Assembly: GCA_045644545.1 (NCBI GenBank)
Contig: JAZRHC010000006.1
Coordinates: forward strand, 1-35,442
DNA length: 35,442 bases
Source of the DNA: Scatosoma sp045644545
GTDB taxonomy: Bacteria; Bacillota; Clostridia; Christensenellales; Borkfalkiaceae
Direction of reading: 5' to 3'
In this document: positions 1-6,728 of the stretch, piece by piece
Position numbering within the stretch: the stretch's first letter is position 1
How the letters are laid out: each line of letters starts with the position of its first letter
Notes under the pieces: model-generated
What the model saw: only the letters and a program-made list of their open reading frames with translations
Databases searched by the model: none
Told to the model about the DNA's origin: nothing
Made by a program: the position numbers and the translations under genes

Positions 1-323
1 CTATTCATAACTTTATTCCTGCCGAATGGATACAGTTGGTTTTGGGTAGTGATAAATGGTACGCTGTACCCCTTGCGACAATTCTTGGTACGCCTATGTA
101 TGCGGATATTTTCGGTACGATTCCCGTTGCGGAAGCGTTGTATGCAAAAGGTGTTGGCGTTGGAACGATTCTTTCCTTTATGATGAGCGTTACCGCACTT
201 TCCTTGCCGTCTATGATTATGCTTTCAAAGGCAGTAAAGCCGAAACTGCTATTTTGGTTTATCTTTATCGTTGTAGTCGGGATTATGATTATAGGCTTTA
301 CCTTTAATTTCTTATTCGTTTAA
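1..323 (+). CDS. Permease, 3' end only (UPF0718/YraQ-like)
   Basis: Only the C-terminal part is present; the reading frame is open from the window edge (first full codon at position 3), so the true start lies upstream. The visible ~106 residues begin IHNFIPAEW and contain the GTPMYADIFGTIPVAEAL segment followed by two hydrophobic helices (roughly the last 60 residues), the usual end of the YraQ/UPF0718 permease family. These are polytopic inner-membrane proteins often found beside small thioredoxin-like proteins and arsenic-type regulators; the substrate is not established here. The thioredoxin-like gene starts 23 bases downstream, which supports co-transcription. The family call is fairly sure, the transported substrate is unknown. 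Confidence 0.7.
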   Translation, partial: IHNFIPAEWIQLVLGSDKWYAVPLATILGTPMYADIFGTIPVAEALYAKGVGVGTILSFMMSVTALSLPSMIMLSKAVKPKLLFWFIFIVVVGIMIIGFTFNFLFV

Positions 324-346
324 TAAAATTCAAGGAGATATATATT

Positions 347-643
347 ATGAAACTTATTAGTCTTGGTGCTTGTTGCAAAAAGTCTAAACAAAATCACGAA
401 AACGCTGTGATTGCCTCAAAAAATTGCGGTATTGAAACGCCCGTAAATATTGCCGATACAATGGAAATTATGAAATACGGCGTTATGTCAACCCCTGCCA
501 TTGTGATTGACGGAAAAGTTGTTGCGATGGGTAGAATGTTATCGGTTGAGCAAATCGAATCGCTTATAAAGGGGAAAATGGCGGAAGAAGATTCCGCAAA
601 AGTTTGCACTTGCGGTTGTGGTTGCGAAAAAAGCGAATTGTAG
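347..643 (+). CDS. Small thioredoxin-fold protein with CxxS motif and Cys-rich tail
   Basis: A 98-residue protein preceded by a good site (AAGGAGA). It matches the small glutaredoxin/thioredoxin-like family that usually accompanies YraQ-type permeases: a beta-strand MKLISLG, the active-site turn, then the cis-proline segment STPAIVIDGK near residues 48-57. The expected CxxC is altered: residues 9-13 read CCKKS, so the second cysteine of the motif is serine and an extra cysteine precedes it. The C-terminal tail (CTCGCGCEK) adds four cysteines, which could supply the resolving thiol or bind a metal. Likely a partner of the upstream permease. Fold assignment is confident; redox role is inferred. 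Confidence 0.7.
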   Translation: MKLISLGACCKKSKQNHENAVIASKNCGIETPVNIADTMEIMKYGVMSTPAIVIDGKVVAMGRMLSVEQIESLIKGKMAEEDSAKVCTCGCGCEKSEL

Positions 644-749
644 ATTGACTATTGACGGTTGAAAAATGTCACTTTTGCGGACGTGGGTTCGATATAGTTT
701 GTTGAAATTCGATTTTGCGTGGAATTGAAAAACAAGCAAAAAACACACA

Positions 750-785
750 AAAACCTATGATTTTAGCCAAAAATCATAGGTTTTT
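750..785 (+). terminator. Rho-independent terminator after permease/thioredoxin genes
   Basis: An inverted repeat with stem AAAACCTATGATTTT and its complement around a short loop, ending in a run of five T. It lies about 105 bases after the stop of the thioredoxin-like gene and closes that transcription unit. Confidence 0.8.
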
Positions 786-830
786 ATCATTGCGGAAGAG
801 TGAGCGTTTCGACATAATTACGGTGCACCA

Positions 831-866
831 GGAAACAGCCCGCGGCAATTTGCCGCGGGCTGTTTC
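831..866. repeat. Perfect 18-base inverted repeat (possible bidirectional terminator)
   Basis: Left arm GGAAACAGCCCGCGGCAA at 831-848 is followed directly by its exact complement at 849-866. It sits 21 bases beyond the stop of the minus-strand lipoprotein gene, so it may terminate or stabilise that transcript. The flanking plus-strand bases are pyrimidine-rich (CTTTCGTTT) but neither side has a clean run of T. The rest of the 644-887 gap holds the preceding terminator and no gene that I can support. Confidence 0.55.
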
Positions 867-887
867 CTTTCGTTTATAGCAATCAAA

Positions 888-1805
888 TCAATCCCGAAAT
901 TCGGGGGAAAGCTCGGAAGAGGGCACGCCGTCGATCGTGGTGTTTTCAATGGCGAACGTGAAGCTCGCCGTTAACGTATCCGCTTCGTACAGTCCGTCAA
1001 TGCCTTCTAATGAGTCTACGTTATCCCAAGGCTCGCAGTTCGTAATCGTGCAGTTTTTGATCGAAATACTCGTGTTGTCGGTTGAAAGGATACTGCCGAT
1101 CGCCACAGCGGGCTTCGTTTTTAAGCCCGTAAAACGGCAATCGTCAACCGTCACGCTTTCTATATCCGTGTTAAATTCTTCGTGAATCTTGATGGCGCGG
1201 TGACCTGTGAACGAGCAATTTTTAAAGGTTACGCTTCCCGCCGACACCCAAGCCGCGTATTTATTGGAAGCGGAAGAGGTAAATTCGCAATTTTCAAATA
1301 CGGCGTTCGCGCCGTCTTTCAAAGCAACGCCGTCGTAGAGCTTGCAGTTTTCAAAACGCAAGTTGCCGCCGAATTTCAAATACCCGCTCGGATAGCCTTG
1401 ATTAGCAAAATTAGTATCGTCTTTAAGCGTAAGGTTTTTAAAAATCAAGGTCGCGCTTTGAGCGACCTGCAAAACGCTCTCGCCAGCGCCCTTAAATTCA
1501 AGGATCGCGCCGTCGTTGCCGCCGTCGATCACGGCTTCTTCCAACGTGCTCGAACCGAGCGTAACCGTGCTACTTGCCGAGGTTTGTATTTTAGAGATCG
1601 TCGAAATATTCACCGTTACTTTGCCCGTTTTTCCTTCGAGCAGGGCGTTGATCGTGGTCACGCTCGTTGCCGTTTCGCCGTTCTGCTCCGTGCCCGTTTG
1701 CGACTTTTCGGAGCTTGACGAATCGTCGTCGCCACAGGCGGTGAACAGGATCGCGCAAGAAAAAAGCGCAAGGGCAAGAGCTAAGAATTTTTTGAGTTTT
1801 TTCAT
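888..1805 (-). CDS. Lipoprotein with right-handed beta-helix repeats
   Basis: A 305-residue protein starting at the ATG at 1805, which has an AAGGAG site at good distance; a longer in-frame start exists but would bury the signal peptide. Residues 1-24 form a lipoprotein signal (basic MKKLKK, hydrophobic core, lipobox FTAC followed by GDDDSSSS). The mature part has repeated short units such as FKNLTLKDD, FENCKLYDG, FENCEFTSS, FKNCSFTGH, VDDCRFTGL and IKNCTITNC, the pattern of pectate-lyase-like parallel beta-helices. No catalytic polysaccharide-lyase residues can be assigned, so an enzymatic role is unproven; surface binding or cell-envelope function is equally possible. The XRE regulator gene ends 31 bases upstream, so the two may be co-transcribed. 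Confidence 0.65.
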   Translation of the reverse strand: MKKLKKFLALALALFSCAILFTACGDDDSSSSEKSQTGTEQNGETATSVTTINALLEGKTGKVTVNISTISKIQTSASSTVTLGSSTLEEAVIDGGNDGAILEFKGAGESVLQVAQSATLIFKNLTLKDDTNFANQGYPSGYLKFGGNLRFENCKLYDGVALKDGANAVFENCEFTSSASNKYAAWVSAGSVTFKNCSFTGHRAIKIHEEFNTDIESVTVDDCRFTGLKTKPAVAIGSILSTDNTSISIKNCTITNCEPWDNVDSLEGIDGLYEADTLTASFTFAIENTTIDGVPSSELSPEFRD

Positions 1806-1836
1806 AACGTAATTCTCCTTATGAGAGTGTTTATTT

Positions 1837-2280
1837 TTACCGAATCCGACCGAGAACAAAGTCAACGGAACAATCGAACGCTTGCGCTAATTTGACTAAA
1901 CTATCTACGTACGGCGTGGAAGCGCCTTTAAGCCATTTATTATAGTCGTCGTAGGATAATTGCGTTTTCTTATGAAGCTTATATTGTGTAAAATTAAATA
2001 ATTGCAATAATTCGCGAAACCGTTCGTGGAAAGGCGGTGCAGGGTGAAAAACAAGGCTTTCGGGTGGAAAGTCTACCAAGCCTACCAAAAAATCCGCAGA
2101 GCAATTCAAAACGTCAAGCATTTTAATAAAATTATCAAAAGTGGGTAAACGAACGCCTTGCATATAACGAGTAATGGTATTGCGATTTACGCCTACTTGT
2201 TTGGCGAGATCAGCAGCTTTAAAATTTTTTTCGAACATTACTTCTTTAAGCCGTTCAGACAGTTTCGACATAATCTCCAT
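1837..2280 (-). CDS. Transcriptional regulator with two Cro/C1-type HTH domains
   Basis: A 147-residue protein with an AAAGGAGG site seven bases before the ATG at 2280. The N-terminal domain (about residues 5-70) is a standard XRE helix-turn-helix: LAKQVGVNRNTITRYMQG followed by PTFDNFIKMLDVLNCSADFLVG. The C-terminal domain (about 84-147) repeats the layout: TQYKLHKKTQLSYDDYNKWLKG followed by PYVDSLVKLAQAFDCSVDFVLG. Two HTH units in one chain suggest an internal duplication that may bind DNA as a pseudo-dimer. It is divergent from the small gene at 2427, and a 10-base inverted repeat lies between them, so it probably represses that promoter and perhaps its own. Family call is sure; the target is inferred. 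Confidence 0.8.
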   Translation of the reverse strand: MEIMSKLSERLKEVMFEKNFKAADLAKQVGVNRNTITRYMQGVRLPTFDNFIKMLDVLNCSADFLVGLVDFPPESLVFHPAPPFHERFRELLQLFNFTQYKLHKKTQLSYDDYNKWLKGASTPYVDSLVKLAQAFDCSVDFVLGRIR

Positions 2281-2311
2281 AAAATAGCCTCCTTTCTACA
2301 AAATATTATCT

Positions 2312-2351
2312 TCGGAGTTGGCAGAAAACGCTTGCGTAGTCCCAACTCCGA
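2312..2351. promoter_or_regulatory. Probable operator: 10-base inverted repeat around the -35 box
   Basis: TCGGAGTTGG at 2312-2321 and its exact complement CCAACTCCGA at 2342-2351 bracket the -35 element of the plus-strand promoter, in the intergenic space between the divergent XRE regulator and the small gene at 2427. The interior contains ACGCTTGCGT, a shorter near-dyad. Position and symmetry suggest the binding site of the neighbouring regulator. Confidence 0.5.
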
Positions 2352-2361
2352 GGTGTATAAT
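2332..2361 (+). promoter_or_regulatory. Sigma-A-type promoter for the small gene at 2427
   Basis: TTGCGT at 2332-2337, an 18-base spacer, and a consensus TATAAT at 2356-2361, about 65 bases before the start codon at 2427. Confidence 0.6.
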
Positions 2362-2426
2362 ATAAGTACAGTCATTCAAGCGCGCGAAACTGTAACAAAA
2401 TATTACGTAAAGGAGATTTTTATTTT

Positions 2427-2633
2427 ATGAAAGAAAAAACTAAAACGAAAGAGCAAGAACAAGAAATGGTAAGTTCAGATTATAAGCTTGGGGCGAACGC
2501 ATTTTTGGATTTGATCGTCCCGCCCGTGAAAGAACTGCTTTTGGCGACCTTTAAACGCGAAAGCAAAACTTCTACGTCGGTTCGTTTTGCAAACGGGCAA
2601 ACCTTTCGCATTTCCGTGGAAGAGGTGATATGA
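2427..2633 (+). CDS. Hypothetical 68-residue protein
   Basis: I do not recognise this protein. It has a good AAAGGAG site, its own promoter and an operator-like repeat upstream. The first 15 residues are charged (Lys/Glu/Gln rich); the middle is a short hydrophobic amphipathic stretch (AFLDLIVPPVKELLLATF), and the end has a beta-like segment with SVRFANGQTFRISVEEV. There is no signal peptide. Being divergent from a two-domain XRE regulator, it may be its regulated partner. A very small frame overlaps its stop codon. Confidence 0.5.
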   Translation: MKEKTKTKEQEQEMVSSDYKLGANAFLDLIVPPVKELLLATFKRESKTSTSVRFANGQTFRISVEEVI

Positions 2634-2746
2634 GTGGAAAAACGCCGTCAAAGGAGCTTTGGCGACGTTTGAGGGTTGGGAATATAGTATACTATAATAA
2701 AAAAGAACCGACGGGGGAGATCCTGTCGGTTTTTGACTTAAAATAG
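2630..2746 (+). CDS. Possible 38-residue coupled small protein
   Basis: An ATG at 2630 overlaps the stop of the preceding small gene (ATGA arrangement), which would allow translational coupling. The frame encodes 38 residues, basic in the first half (KELWRRLRVGN) and ending VFDLK. Against it, the frame runs through a terminator-like hairpin at 2705-2735 and no family is recognised. Reported as a possibility only. Confidence 0.25.
   Translation: MSGKTPSKELWRRLRVGNIVYYNKKEPTGEILSVFDLK
2705..2735 (+). terminator. Terminator-like hairpin after the small gene(s)
   Basis: AACCGACGGGG and its near-complement TCCTGTCGGTT around a four-base loop, followed by five T. A 14-base perfect palindrome (TATAGTA/TACTATA, 2683-2696) lies just upstream. 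Confidence 0.65.
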
Positions 2747-2768
2747 GGAATTTTTCGCGTTCGTTGAA

Positions 2769-3650
2769 TTAAGGGATAAAATCTTTTGCAGACTGTAAGC
2801 TTTTCGTGATTTCGATAAAAAAATCTTTGCTCCATAAATCTAATTTTTTCTTGTCTTTAATAAACGGTAGCACGTCTTCCTTTGCTTGATTAAAGTCCAT
2901 ATGGGCAAATCTTTCGATTAGGAGTAATTTTAAATTTTCTATCGTTAAATCGTAATTTTCTTCTATAAATTTTGTTTGTACTAATTTGGCTTTCAGATTG
3001 TCTAAATTAACTTTTGCGCCCATCGACAAGAAGAAAACGTAATCGTAAAAATCTCTGCCTTTTACTCTGGTTTTCCAATTTCTGCATAAGCAAGCGTGGA
3101 TTTTGCCTGCGAATAACGACGGCATATCATATAATCTTACTTGATAGGGAGAAGGGAGTAAGCCGAACTTGGTTTCATACGTTGCGCCGACGGGGGGATT
3201 AACGTCAACTTCAAACTTGATTTTGATAACCTCTTCTTTATTGATCAGGTTCGCTTCCGTGGAGTTTTCGTAAAAAGTTAAAATATGTTGCTTCGTGTTG
3301 CCTTTTAAAAAAGCGGATTTAACGTTGGAATCTATCGTTTTTTCCTTTTCTTTAACGGAAAAATCCAAGCCTAAGGATTTCGTTTCGTTTTCTATATACG
3401 GAAAATATTTGCTTAAATCAAAATCGGGGTTTTGGGAGAGCAAAGAAAAGTCTAAATCTTCACTAAATCTGTCTAAGCCATAAAAAATTCTTAAAGCAGT
3501 TCCGCCGTAAAATGCGGCTTCTTTAAAAAATCCGCCGCGAGATAATCCGCAAAGCACGATTTCTTGCACGATTTCTTTAATTGCATTTTTTTTATCGGCT
3601 AAATTTTTGATTGGATATTTAGATAACATTTGGCTTACTATTTGTTGCAT
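2769..3650 (-). CDS. abiEii: AbiEii-type nucleotidyltransferase toxin
   Basis: A 293-residue protein of the AbiEii/AbiGii family (DUF1814, nucleotidyltransferase fold). The signature motif is clear: FYGGTALRIFYGL near residues 48-59 then FSEDLDFSL near 62-70, giving the GG-S/T and DxD metal-binding elements. Later family motifs are also seen: KIKFEVDVNPP, then LFAGKIHAC and KGRDFYDYVFF in the central part. In the family these toxins act as the killing or growth-arresting half of type IV toxin-antitoxin pairs that can give abortive phage infection; some transfer nucleotides to tRNA. The start lies two bases after the antitoxin stop, so translation is coupled. Intact length and motifs suggest an active toxin. 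Confidence 0.88.
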   Translation of the reverse strand: MQQIVSQMLSKYPIKNLADKKNAIKEIVQEIVLCGLSRGGFFKEAAFYGGTALRIFYGLDRFSEDLDFSLLSQNPDFDLSKYFPYIENETKSLGLDFSVKEKEKTIDSNVKSAFLKGNTKQHILTFYENSTEANLINKEEVIKIKFEVDVNPPVGATYETKFGLLPSPYQVRLYDMPSLFAGKIHACLCRNWKTRVKGRDFYDYVFFLSMGAKVNLDNLKAKLVQTKFIEENYDLTIENLKLLLIERFAHMDFNQAKEDVLPFIKDKKKLDLWSKDFFIEITKSLQSAKDFIP

Positions 3651-3651
3651 A

Positions 3652-4239
3652 TTATTTTCGTTCCTTTATTAACTTTACTAATAAATTTAAGTTCGTGGAG
3701 CGGTATAGCGGAGCAAGTTTTAATAAATCCTCTTCGTTTAGCCGATTAAACTCGTCTTCGTCTATTCTTAGATCTTCGAAGAGAAGTAGCTTAAAATCTT
3801 TAACGCTCTTAACGGGAGACAAAGTGTAAAGCTTATCGCAAAGCGCTTTTTCTGCCGACGCCATTTGATAAGAATAATTTCCTTCGTTAAAAATAAAAAC
3901 GCCGAGACTGAAAACTTCTTTTGGAACGTCTCTGTAAACGAACGTGCCAAAATGGTTGGTATACGTCTTTATTTTCTTTTTATTGAACGTTGCGCAGGTG
4001 TACGTATTATATACCGCTTCGGGGATCAATCCGTGATAATGCAAAACGTAGTCAAAGGACAAATAAGACGGTCCGTATATAAATTGCGCTAACCTCGAAC
4101 CGTGTGCGTTAGCGTCGGTTTCATAAACGCCTTTTACCAACGGAAACAGTTTTCCCTTTTTTATATCGCGGGAAATTTTTCCTTTTACGTCTGCTATATT
4201 TGGATATTGTTCTTTTAGTTGTTGAGTGGTAACGATCAT
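3652..4239 (-). CDS. abiEi: AbiEi-type antitoxin and autorepressor
   Basis: A 195-residue protein beginning at the ATG at 4239, chosen because it has CCGGAGAA about eight bases upstream and lies just after a strong promoter; an upstream in-frame extension would start inside that promoter. The N-terminus (VTTQQLKEQYPNIADVKGKISRDIKKGKLFPLVKGVYET) is the winged-helix DNA-binding part; the middle (SYLSFDYVLHYHGLIPEAVYNTYTCAT) and the SAEKALCDKLY segment are typical of the AbiEi C-terminal domain. The family protects against AbiEii and represses the operon. Directly adjacent to the toxin, and preceded by inverted repeats that are probable binding sites. Confidence 0.85.
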   Translation of the reverse strand: MIVTTQQLKEQYPNIADVKGKISRDIKKGKLFPLVKGVYETDANAHGSRLAQFIYGPSYLSFDYVLHYHGLIPEAVYNTYTCATFNKKKIKTYTNHFGTFVYRDVPKEVFSLGVFIFNEGNYSYQMASAEKALCDKLYTLSPVKSVKDFKLLLFEDLRIDEDEFNRLNEEDLLKLAPLYRSTNLNLLVKLIKERK

Positions 4240-4242
4240 TTT

Positions 4243-4349
4243 ATTTTCTCCGGATAGTAGCATTATATCACATTGTGTGGAGAAAATCAACCTATTTTAT
4301 AGTATTTGCTCCAAATAATTGTATTTTTTGCAACTTTTTGGAGAAAATC
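4243..4349. promoter_or_regulatory. AbiEi operator region: three copies of GGAGAAAAT
   Basis: ATTTTCTCC at 4243-4251 and its exact complement GGAGAAAAT at 4279-4287 form a 9-base inverted repeat that brackets the -10 box of the abiE promoter. A third copy, GGAGAAAATC at 4340-4349, lies 61 bases further upstream inside a second dyad (TTGCAAC 4328-4334 / GTTGCAA 4350-4356). AbiEi proteins are known to autoregulate through inverted repeats at their promoter. Confidence 0.55.
4262..4290 (-). promoter_or_regulatory. Promoter of the abiEi-abiEii operon
   Basis: On the minus strand TTGATT (4290-4285), a 17-base spacer and consensus TATAAT (4267-4262), 23 bases before the chosen abiEi start codon. 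Confidence 0.75.
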
Positions 4350-4384
4350 GTTGCAATTGTATTAAATACGCGTTTACTTCCGTT

Positions 4385-5122
4385 TTAATAAATGAAATTG
4401 ATTTTCTCCGCTTCTTCCAGCTCGGGAGGCGGGGCGTCGGTCACGACGAGGTCGTAATCGGAAAGGGAAGAGGTTCGATACGTGCCGAAGGATTCGAATT
4501 TGGTGTGATCGATCAAAAGCACCCGCTTTTTACTGCGCCGAAACGCCACGCGCTTGAAGTCGCTTTGATCGAGCGAACGCTCGTATACGTCGCTCCCGAT
4601 AATCCCCGCGCACGACGAGATCATTAAATCGAAAGAAAAATCGTAGAGCTGACGGGTCGTCCAGCTGCCCGTGGCGGAAATGGTGTTGTATTGCACCGTT
4701 CCACCGAGCAAAATCAAGGTCACGTTGGGTTTTTTGGAAAGCTGCATCGCCGCTTGCAGGTTGTTCGTGACGACCGTTTTGAAGGTTAAATCCATACGTT
4801 CAACGAGCGCGAGCGCGGTGGAGGAGCTGTCGATAAACACCGATTTAAAAAAGGGGATATGCGGGAGAGCTTTGGAAGCGACCCGTTCTTTTTCTCGCGC
4901 GTTCTTTTCGCGACGGAAAAAGATGGAAATTTCTTCCGAATTTTCGGGCAAGATCGCGCCGCCGTGACTGCGCTCGATAAGTCCCATACTTTTCATTTCC
5001 GCAAAATCCCGCCGTATCGTCGCTTCGCTGACGAAGAGCGTTTTTGCAAGTTTGCTCACGCTGACGCTCTTTTTTTCCTTTAAAATTGCTAAAATGGCGT
5101 TGTGCCGTTCGTTCGTAGCCAT
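4385..5122 (-). CDS. DeoR/GlpR-family regulator, likely of rhamnose genes
   Basis: A 245-residue protein with the classic DeoR layout. Residues 1-57 are the N-terminal winged HTH (RHNAILAILKEKKSV, then VSKLAKTLFVSEATIRRDFAEM and the SHGGAIL end). Residues about 75-235 are the sugar-phosphate-binding DeoR C-terminal domain, with FIDSSSTALALVERM, the VVTNNLQAA strand, ILLGGTV and a late VVTDAP strand. It is divergent from rhaB, with an inverted repeat spanning both -35 boxes, so it most likely represses the rhamnose-microcompartment operon and itself, released by a sugar phosphate such as rhamnulose-1-phosphate. The effector is inference; rhamnose operons in other bacteria use several regulator families. 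Confidence 0.85.
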   Translation of the reverse strand: MATNERHNAILAILKEKKSVSVSKLAKTLFVSEATIRRDFAEMKSMGLIERSHGGAILPENSEEISIFFRREKNAREKERVASKALPHIPFFKSVFIDSSSTALALVERMDLTFKTVVTNNLQAAMQLSKKPNVTLILLGGTVQYNTISATGSWTTRQLYDFSFDLMISSCAGIIGSDVYERSLDQSDFKRVAFRRSKKRVLLIDHTKFESFGTYRTSSLSDYDLVVTDAPPPELEEAEKINFIY

Positions 5123-5174
5123 ATTTTTACCTCGTTTTTAGTTTGTTTGCGCATTTTTGCGCGTTTGTGATTGA

Positions 5175-5203
5175 ATTATAGCATAAAAAATCTTTTTTGT
5201 CAA
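5175..5203 (-). promoter_or_regulatory. Consensus promoter of the DeoR-type regulator
   Basis: On the minus strand a perfect TTGACA (5203-5198), a 17-base spacer and a perfect TATAAT (5180-5175), about 52 bases before the start codon. An imperfect dyad (GCGCA/TGCGC, within 5148-5162) lies in the untranslated leader. Confidence 0.8.
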
Positions 5204-5228
5204 TCTTTTGAGCATATATAGACAAAAA
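5194..5228. promoter_or_regulatory. Probable shared operator overlapping both divergent -35 boxes
   Basis: TTTTTGTC at 5194-5201 and its complement GACAAAAA at 5221-5228 form an 8-base inverted repeat with a 19-base spacer. The left arm covers most of the -35 of the regulator promoter and the right arm covers most of the -35 of the rhaB promoter, so one bound regulator could block both. Confidence 0.5.
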
Positions 5229-5247
5229 GAAAAATATATGATATAAT
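5219..5247 (+). promoter_or_regulatory. Promoter of the rhamnose/microcompartment operon
   Basis: TAGACA at 5219-5224, a 17-base spacer and TATAAT at 5242-5247, 63 bases before the rhaB start codon. No other clear promoter or terminator is seen between here and 22273, so the block could be one transcript of about 17 kb. Confidence 0.75.
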
Positions 5248-5310
5248 GTATATGATAAAAAAGCGGATAAGGCAAAGTGTGCCTTTTCGGGCTTAAAATC
5301 GGAGGGTTGA

Positions 5311-6693
5311 ATGAGATATTATCTTGCAATCGATATCGGCGCGTCGAGCGGTCGGCATATTCTTTCACACGTGGAAAACGGAGTGATGATCACGGAGGAA
5401 ATTTACCGTTTCCAAAACGGTCCGGAAACCTTAAAAGCGTACGACGGGAAAGAGCATTTGATGTGGACGCACGAACGGCTGTTCGGGGAAATTTTAAACG
5501 GCTTGAAAAAGGCGAAGGAGATCGGCAAAATTCCCTATTCGGTCGGGATCGATACGTGGGGCGTGGACTACGCGCTTTTGGACGAGAACGACGAGGCGAT
5601 CGGCGGAACGTATTGCTACCGCGATTGGAGAACGGAAGAAACCATCCCCGCCGTGCACGAAACGGTTGCTTTCGAAGAGCTGTACGCGAAAACGGGTATT
5701 CAGTTTGCCTCGTTTAACACCGTTTATCAGCTTTTGGACGATAAAAAATCGGGGCGTATGGCGAAGGCGAAAAGCTTTTTGATGCTTCCCGACTATTTCC
5801 ATTTCCGCCTTACGGGCGTGAAGAAACAGGAATACACGAACGCGACGACGACGGGTATGGTCAACGCCACCACGCATACGTGGGACGAGGAGATTCTCGA
5901 AAAGCTCGGCTATAAAAAAGAGCTGTTCGGCGAGCTTTCCCAGCCGGGCACGGAAGTTGGAGAATTTACCGACGAGGTCGCTTCGATCGTAGGGTATAAG
6001 GCGAAGGTCGTTTTGCCCGCCACGCACGACACGGCGAGCGCGGTGCTTGCCGCGCCGCTCGAAGCGCAAACGCCGTATATATCGAGCGGTACTTGGTCGC
6101 TCCTTGGGGTGGAACAAAACTATGCGCACACGAGTGAAGCGGCGAGAGAAGCGGGGTATTCGAACGAAGGAAGCGTGAAGCAGACCTTCCGTTTGCAGAT
6201 CAATATTATGGGGCTTTGGATGATTCAGCAGGTGCGCCACGAGCTTGGGGATAAATATAGTTTTGCCGAGCTTGCGGATATGGCGAGAGCCAACCCCGTT
6301 GACGACGAGATCAACGTAAACGAGCAAAAATTCCTTGCGCCTGAAAGTATGATCGACGCGATCAACGAATCGGTGGGCAGGCAGCTCCCCGTTGGAGAAA
6401 TGGCGTACGTGATCTATAATAACCTTGCGAAATACTACGATCGTTCGCTGAAAGCTTTGGAAGAAGTGACGGGCGAGAAATACGAAACGCTCAACATTAT
6501 CGGCGGCGGAAGCAAGAATATGCTTTTAAACGAGCTGACGAAGGAGTATACGGGCAAGAGAATTATCACGGGTCCTGCGGAAGGCACGGCAATCGGGAAT
6601 TTAATGATGCAAATGGTCGGCGCGGGCGAGATCGCGGACGTGAAAGCGGGCAGAAAGATCATTAAAGCGTCTTTCGATATCAACGAAATTTAA
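5311..6693 (+). CDS. rhaB: Rhamnulokinase
   Basis: A 460-residue FGGY-family sugar kinase that phosphorylates L-rhamnulose at C1 with ATP in the cytosol. The N-terminal ATP-binding motif AIDIGASSGRHI (residues 6-17), SVGIDTWGVDYALLDE (about 78-93), the catalytic-aspartate region PATHDTASAVLAAP (about 240-253), SSGTWSLLG and the C-terminal NIIGGGSKN motif are all present and typical of RhaB rather than xylulo- or glycerol kinases. Start chosen at the ATG preceded by GGAGGG. First gene of the operon, directly followed by rhaA. No encapsulation tail is seen, consistent with a cytosolic step. Confidence 0.93.
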   Translation: MRYYLAIDIGASSGRHILSHVENGVMITEEIYRFQNGPETLKAYDGKEHLMWTHERLFGEILNGLKKAKEIGKIPYSVGIDTWGVDYALLDENDEAIGGTYCYRDWRTEETIPAVHETVAFEELYAKTGIQFASFNTVYQLLDDKKSGRMAKAKSFLMLPDYFHFRLTGVKKQEYTNATTTGMVNATTHTWDEEILEKLGYKKELFGELSQPGTEVGEFTDEVASIVGYKAKVVLPATHDTASAVLAAPLEAQTPYISSGTWSLLGVEQNYAHTSEAAREAGYSNEGSVKQTFRLQINIMGLWMIQQVRHELGDKYSFAELADMARANPVDDEINVNEQKFLAPESMIDAINESVGRQLPVGEMAYVIYNNLAKYYDRSLKALEEVTGEKYETLNIIGGGSKNMLLNELTKEYTGKRIITGPAEGTAIGNLMMQMVGAGEIADVKAGRKIIKASFDINEI

Positions 6694-6728
6694 ATAAAGT
6701 ATATAAAAGGAAATAAGGAGCAGAATTT

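Noticed and set aside
888..1865. A longer start for the beta-helix lipoprotein
   Set aside because: The extra 20 residues would precede a clear lipoprotein signal; the ATG at 1805 has an AAGGAG site.
5494..6327. A 277-codon minus-strand frame opposite rhaB
   Set aside because: RhaB motifs fill the plus strand and the antisense frame has no start signals.
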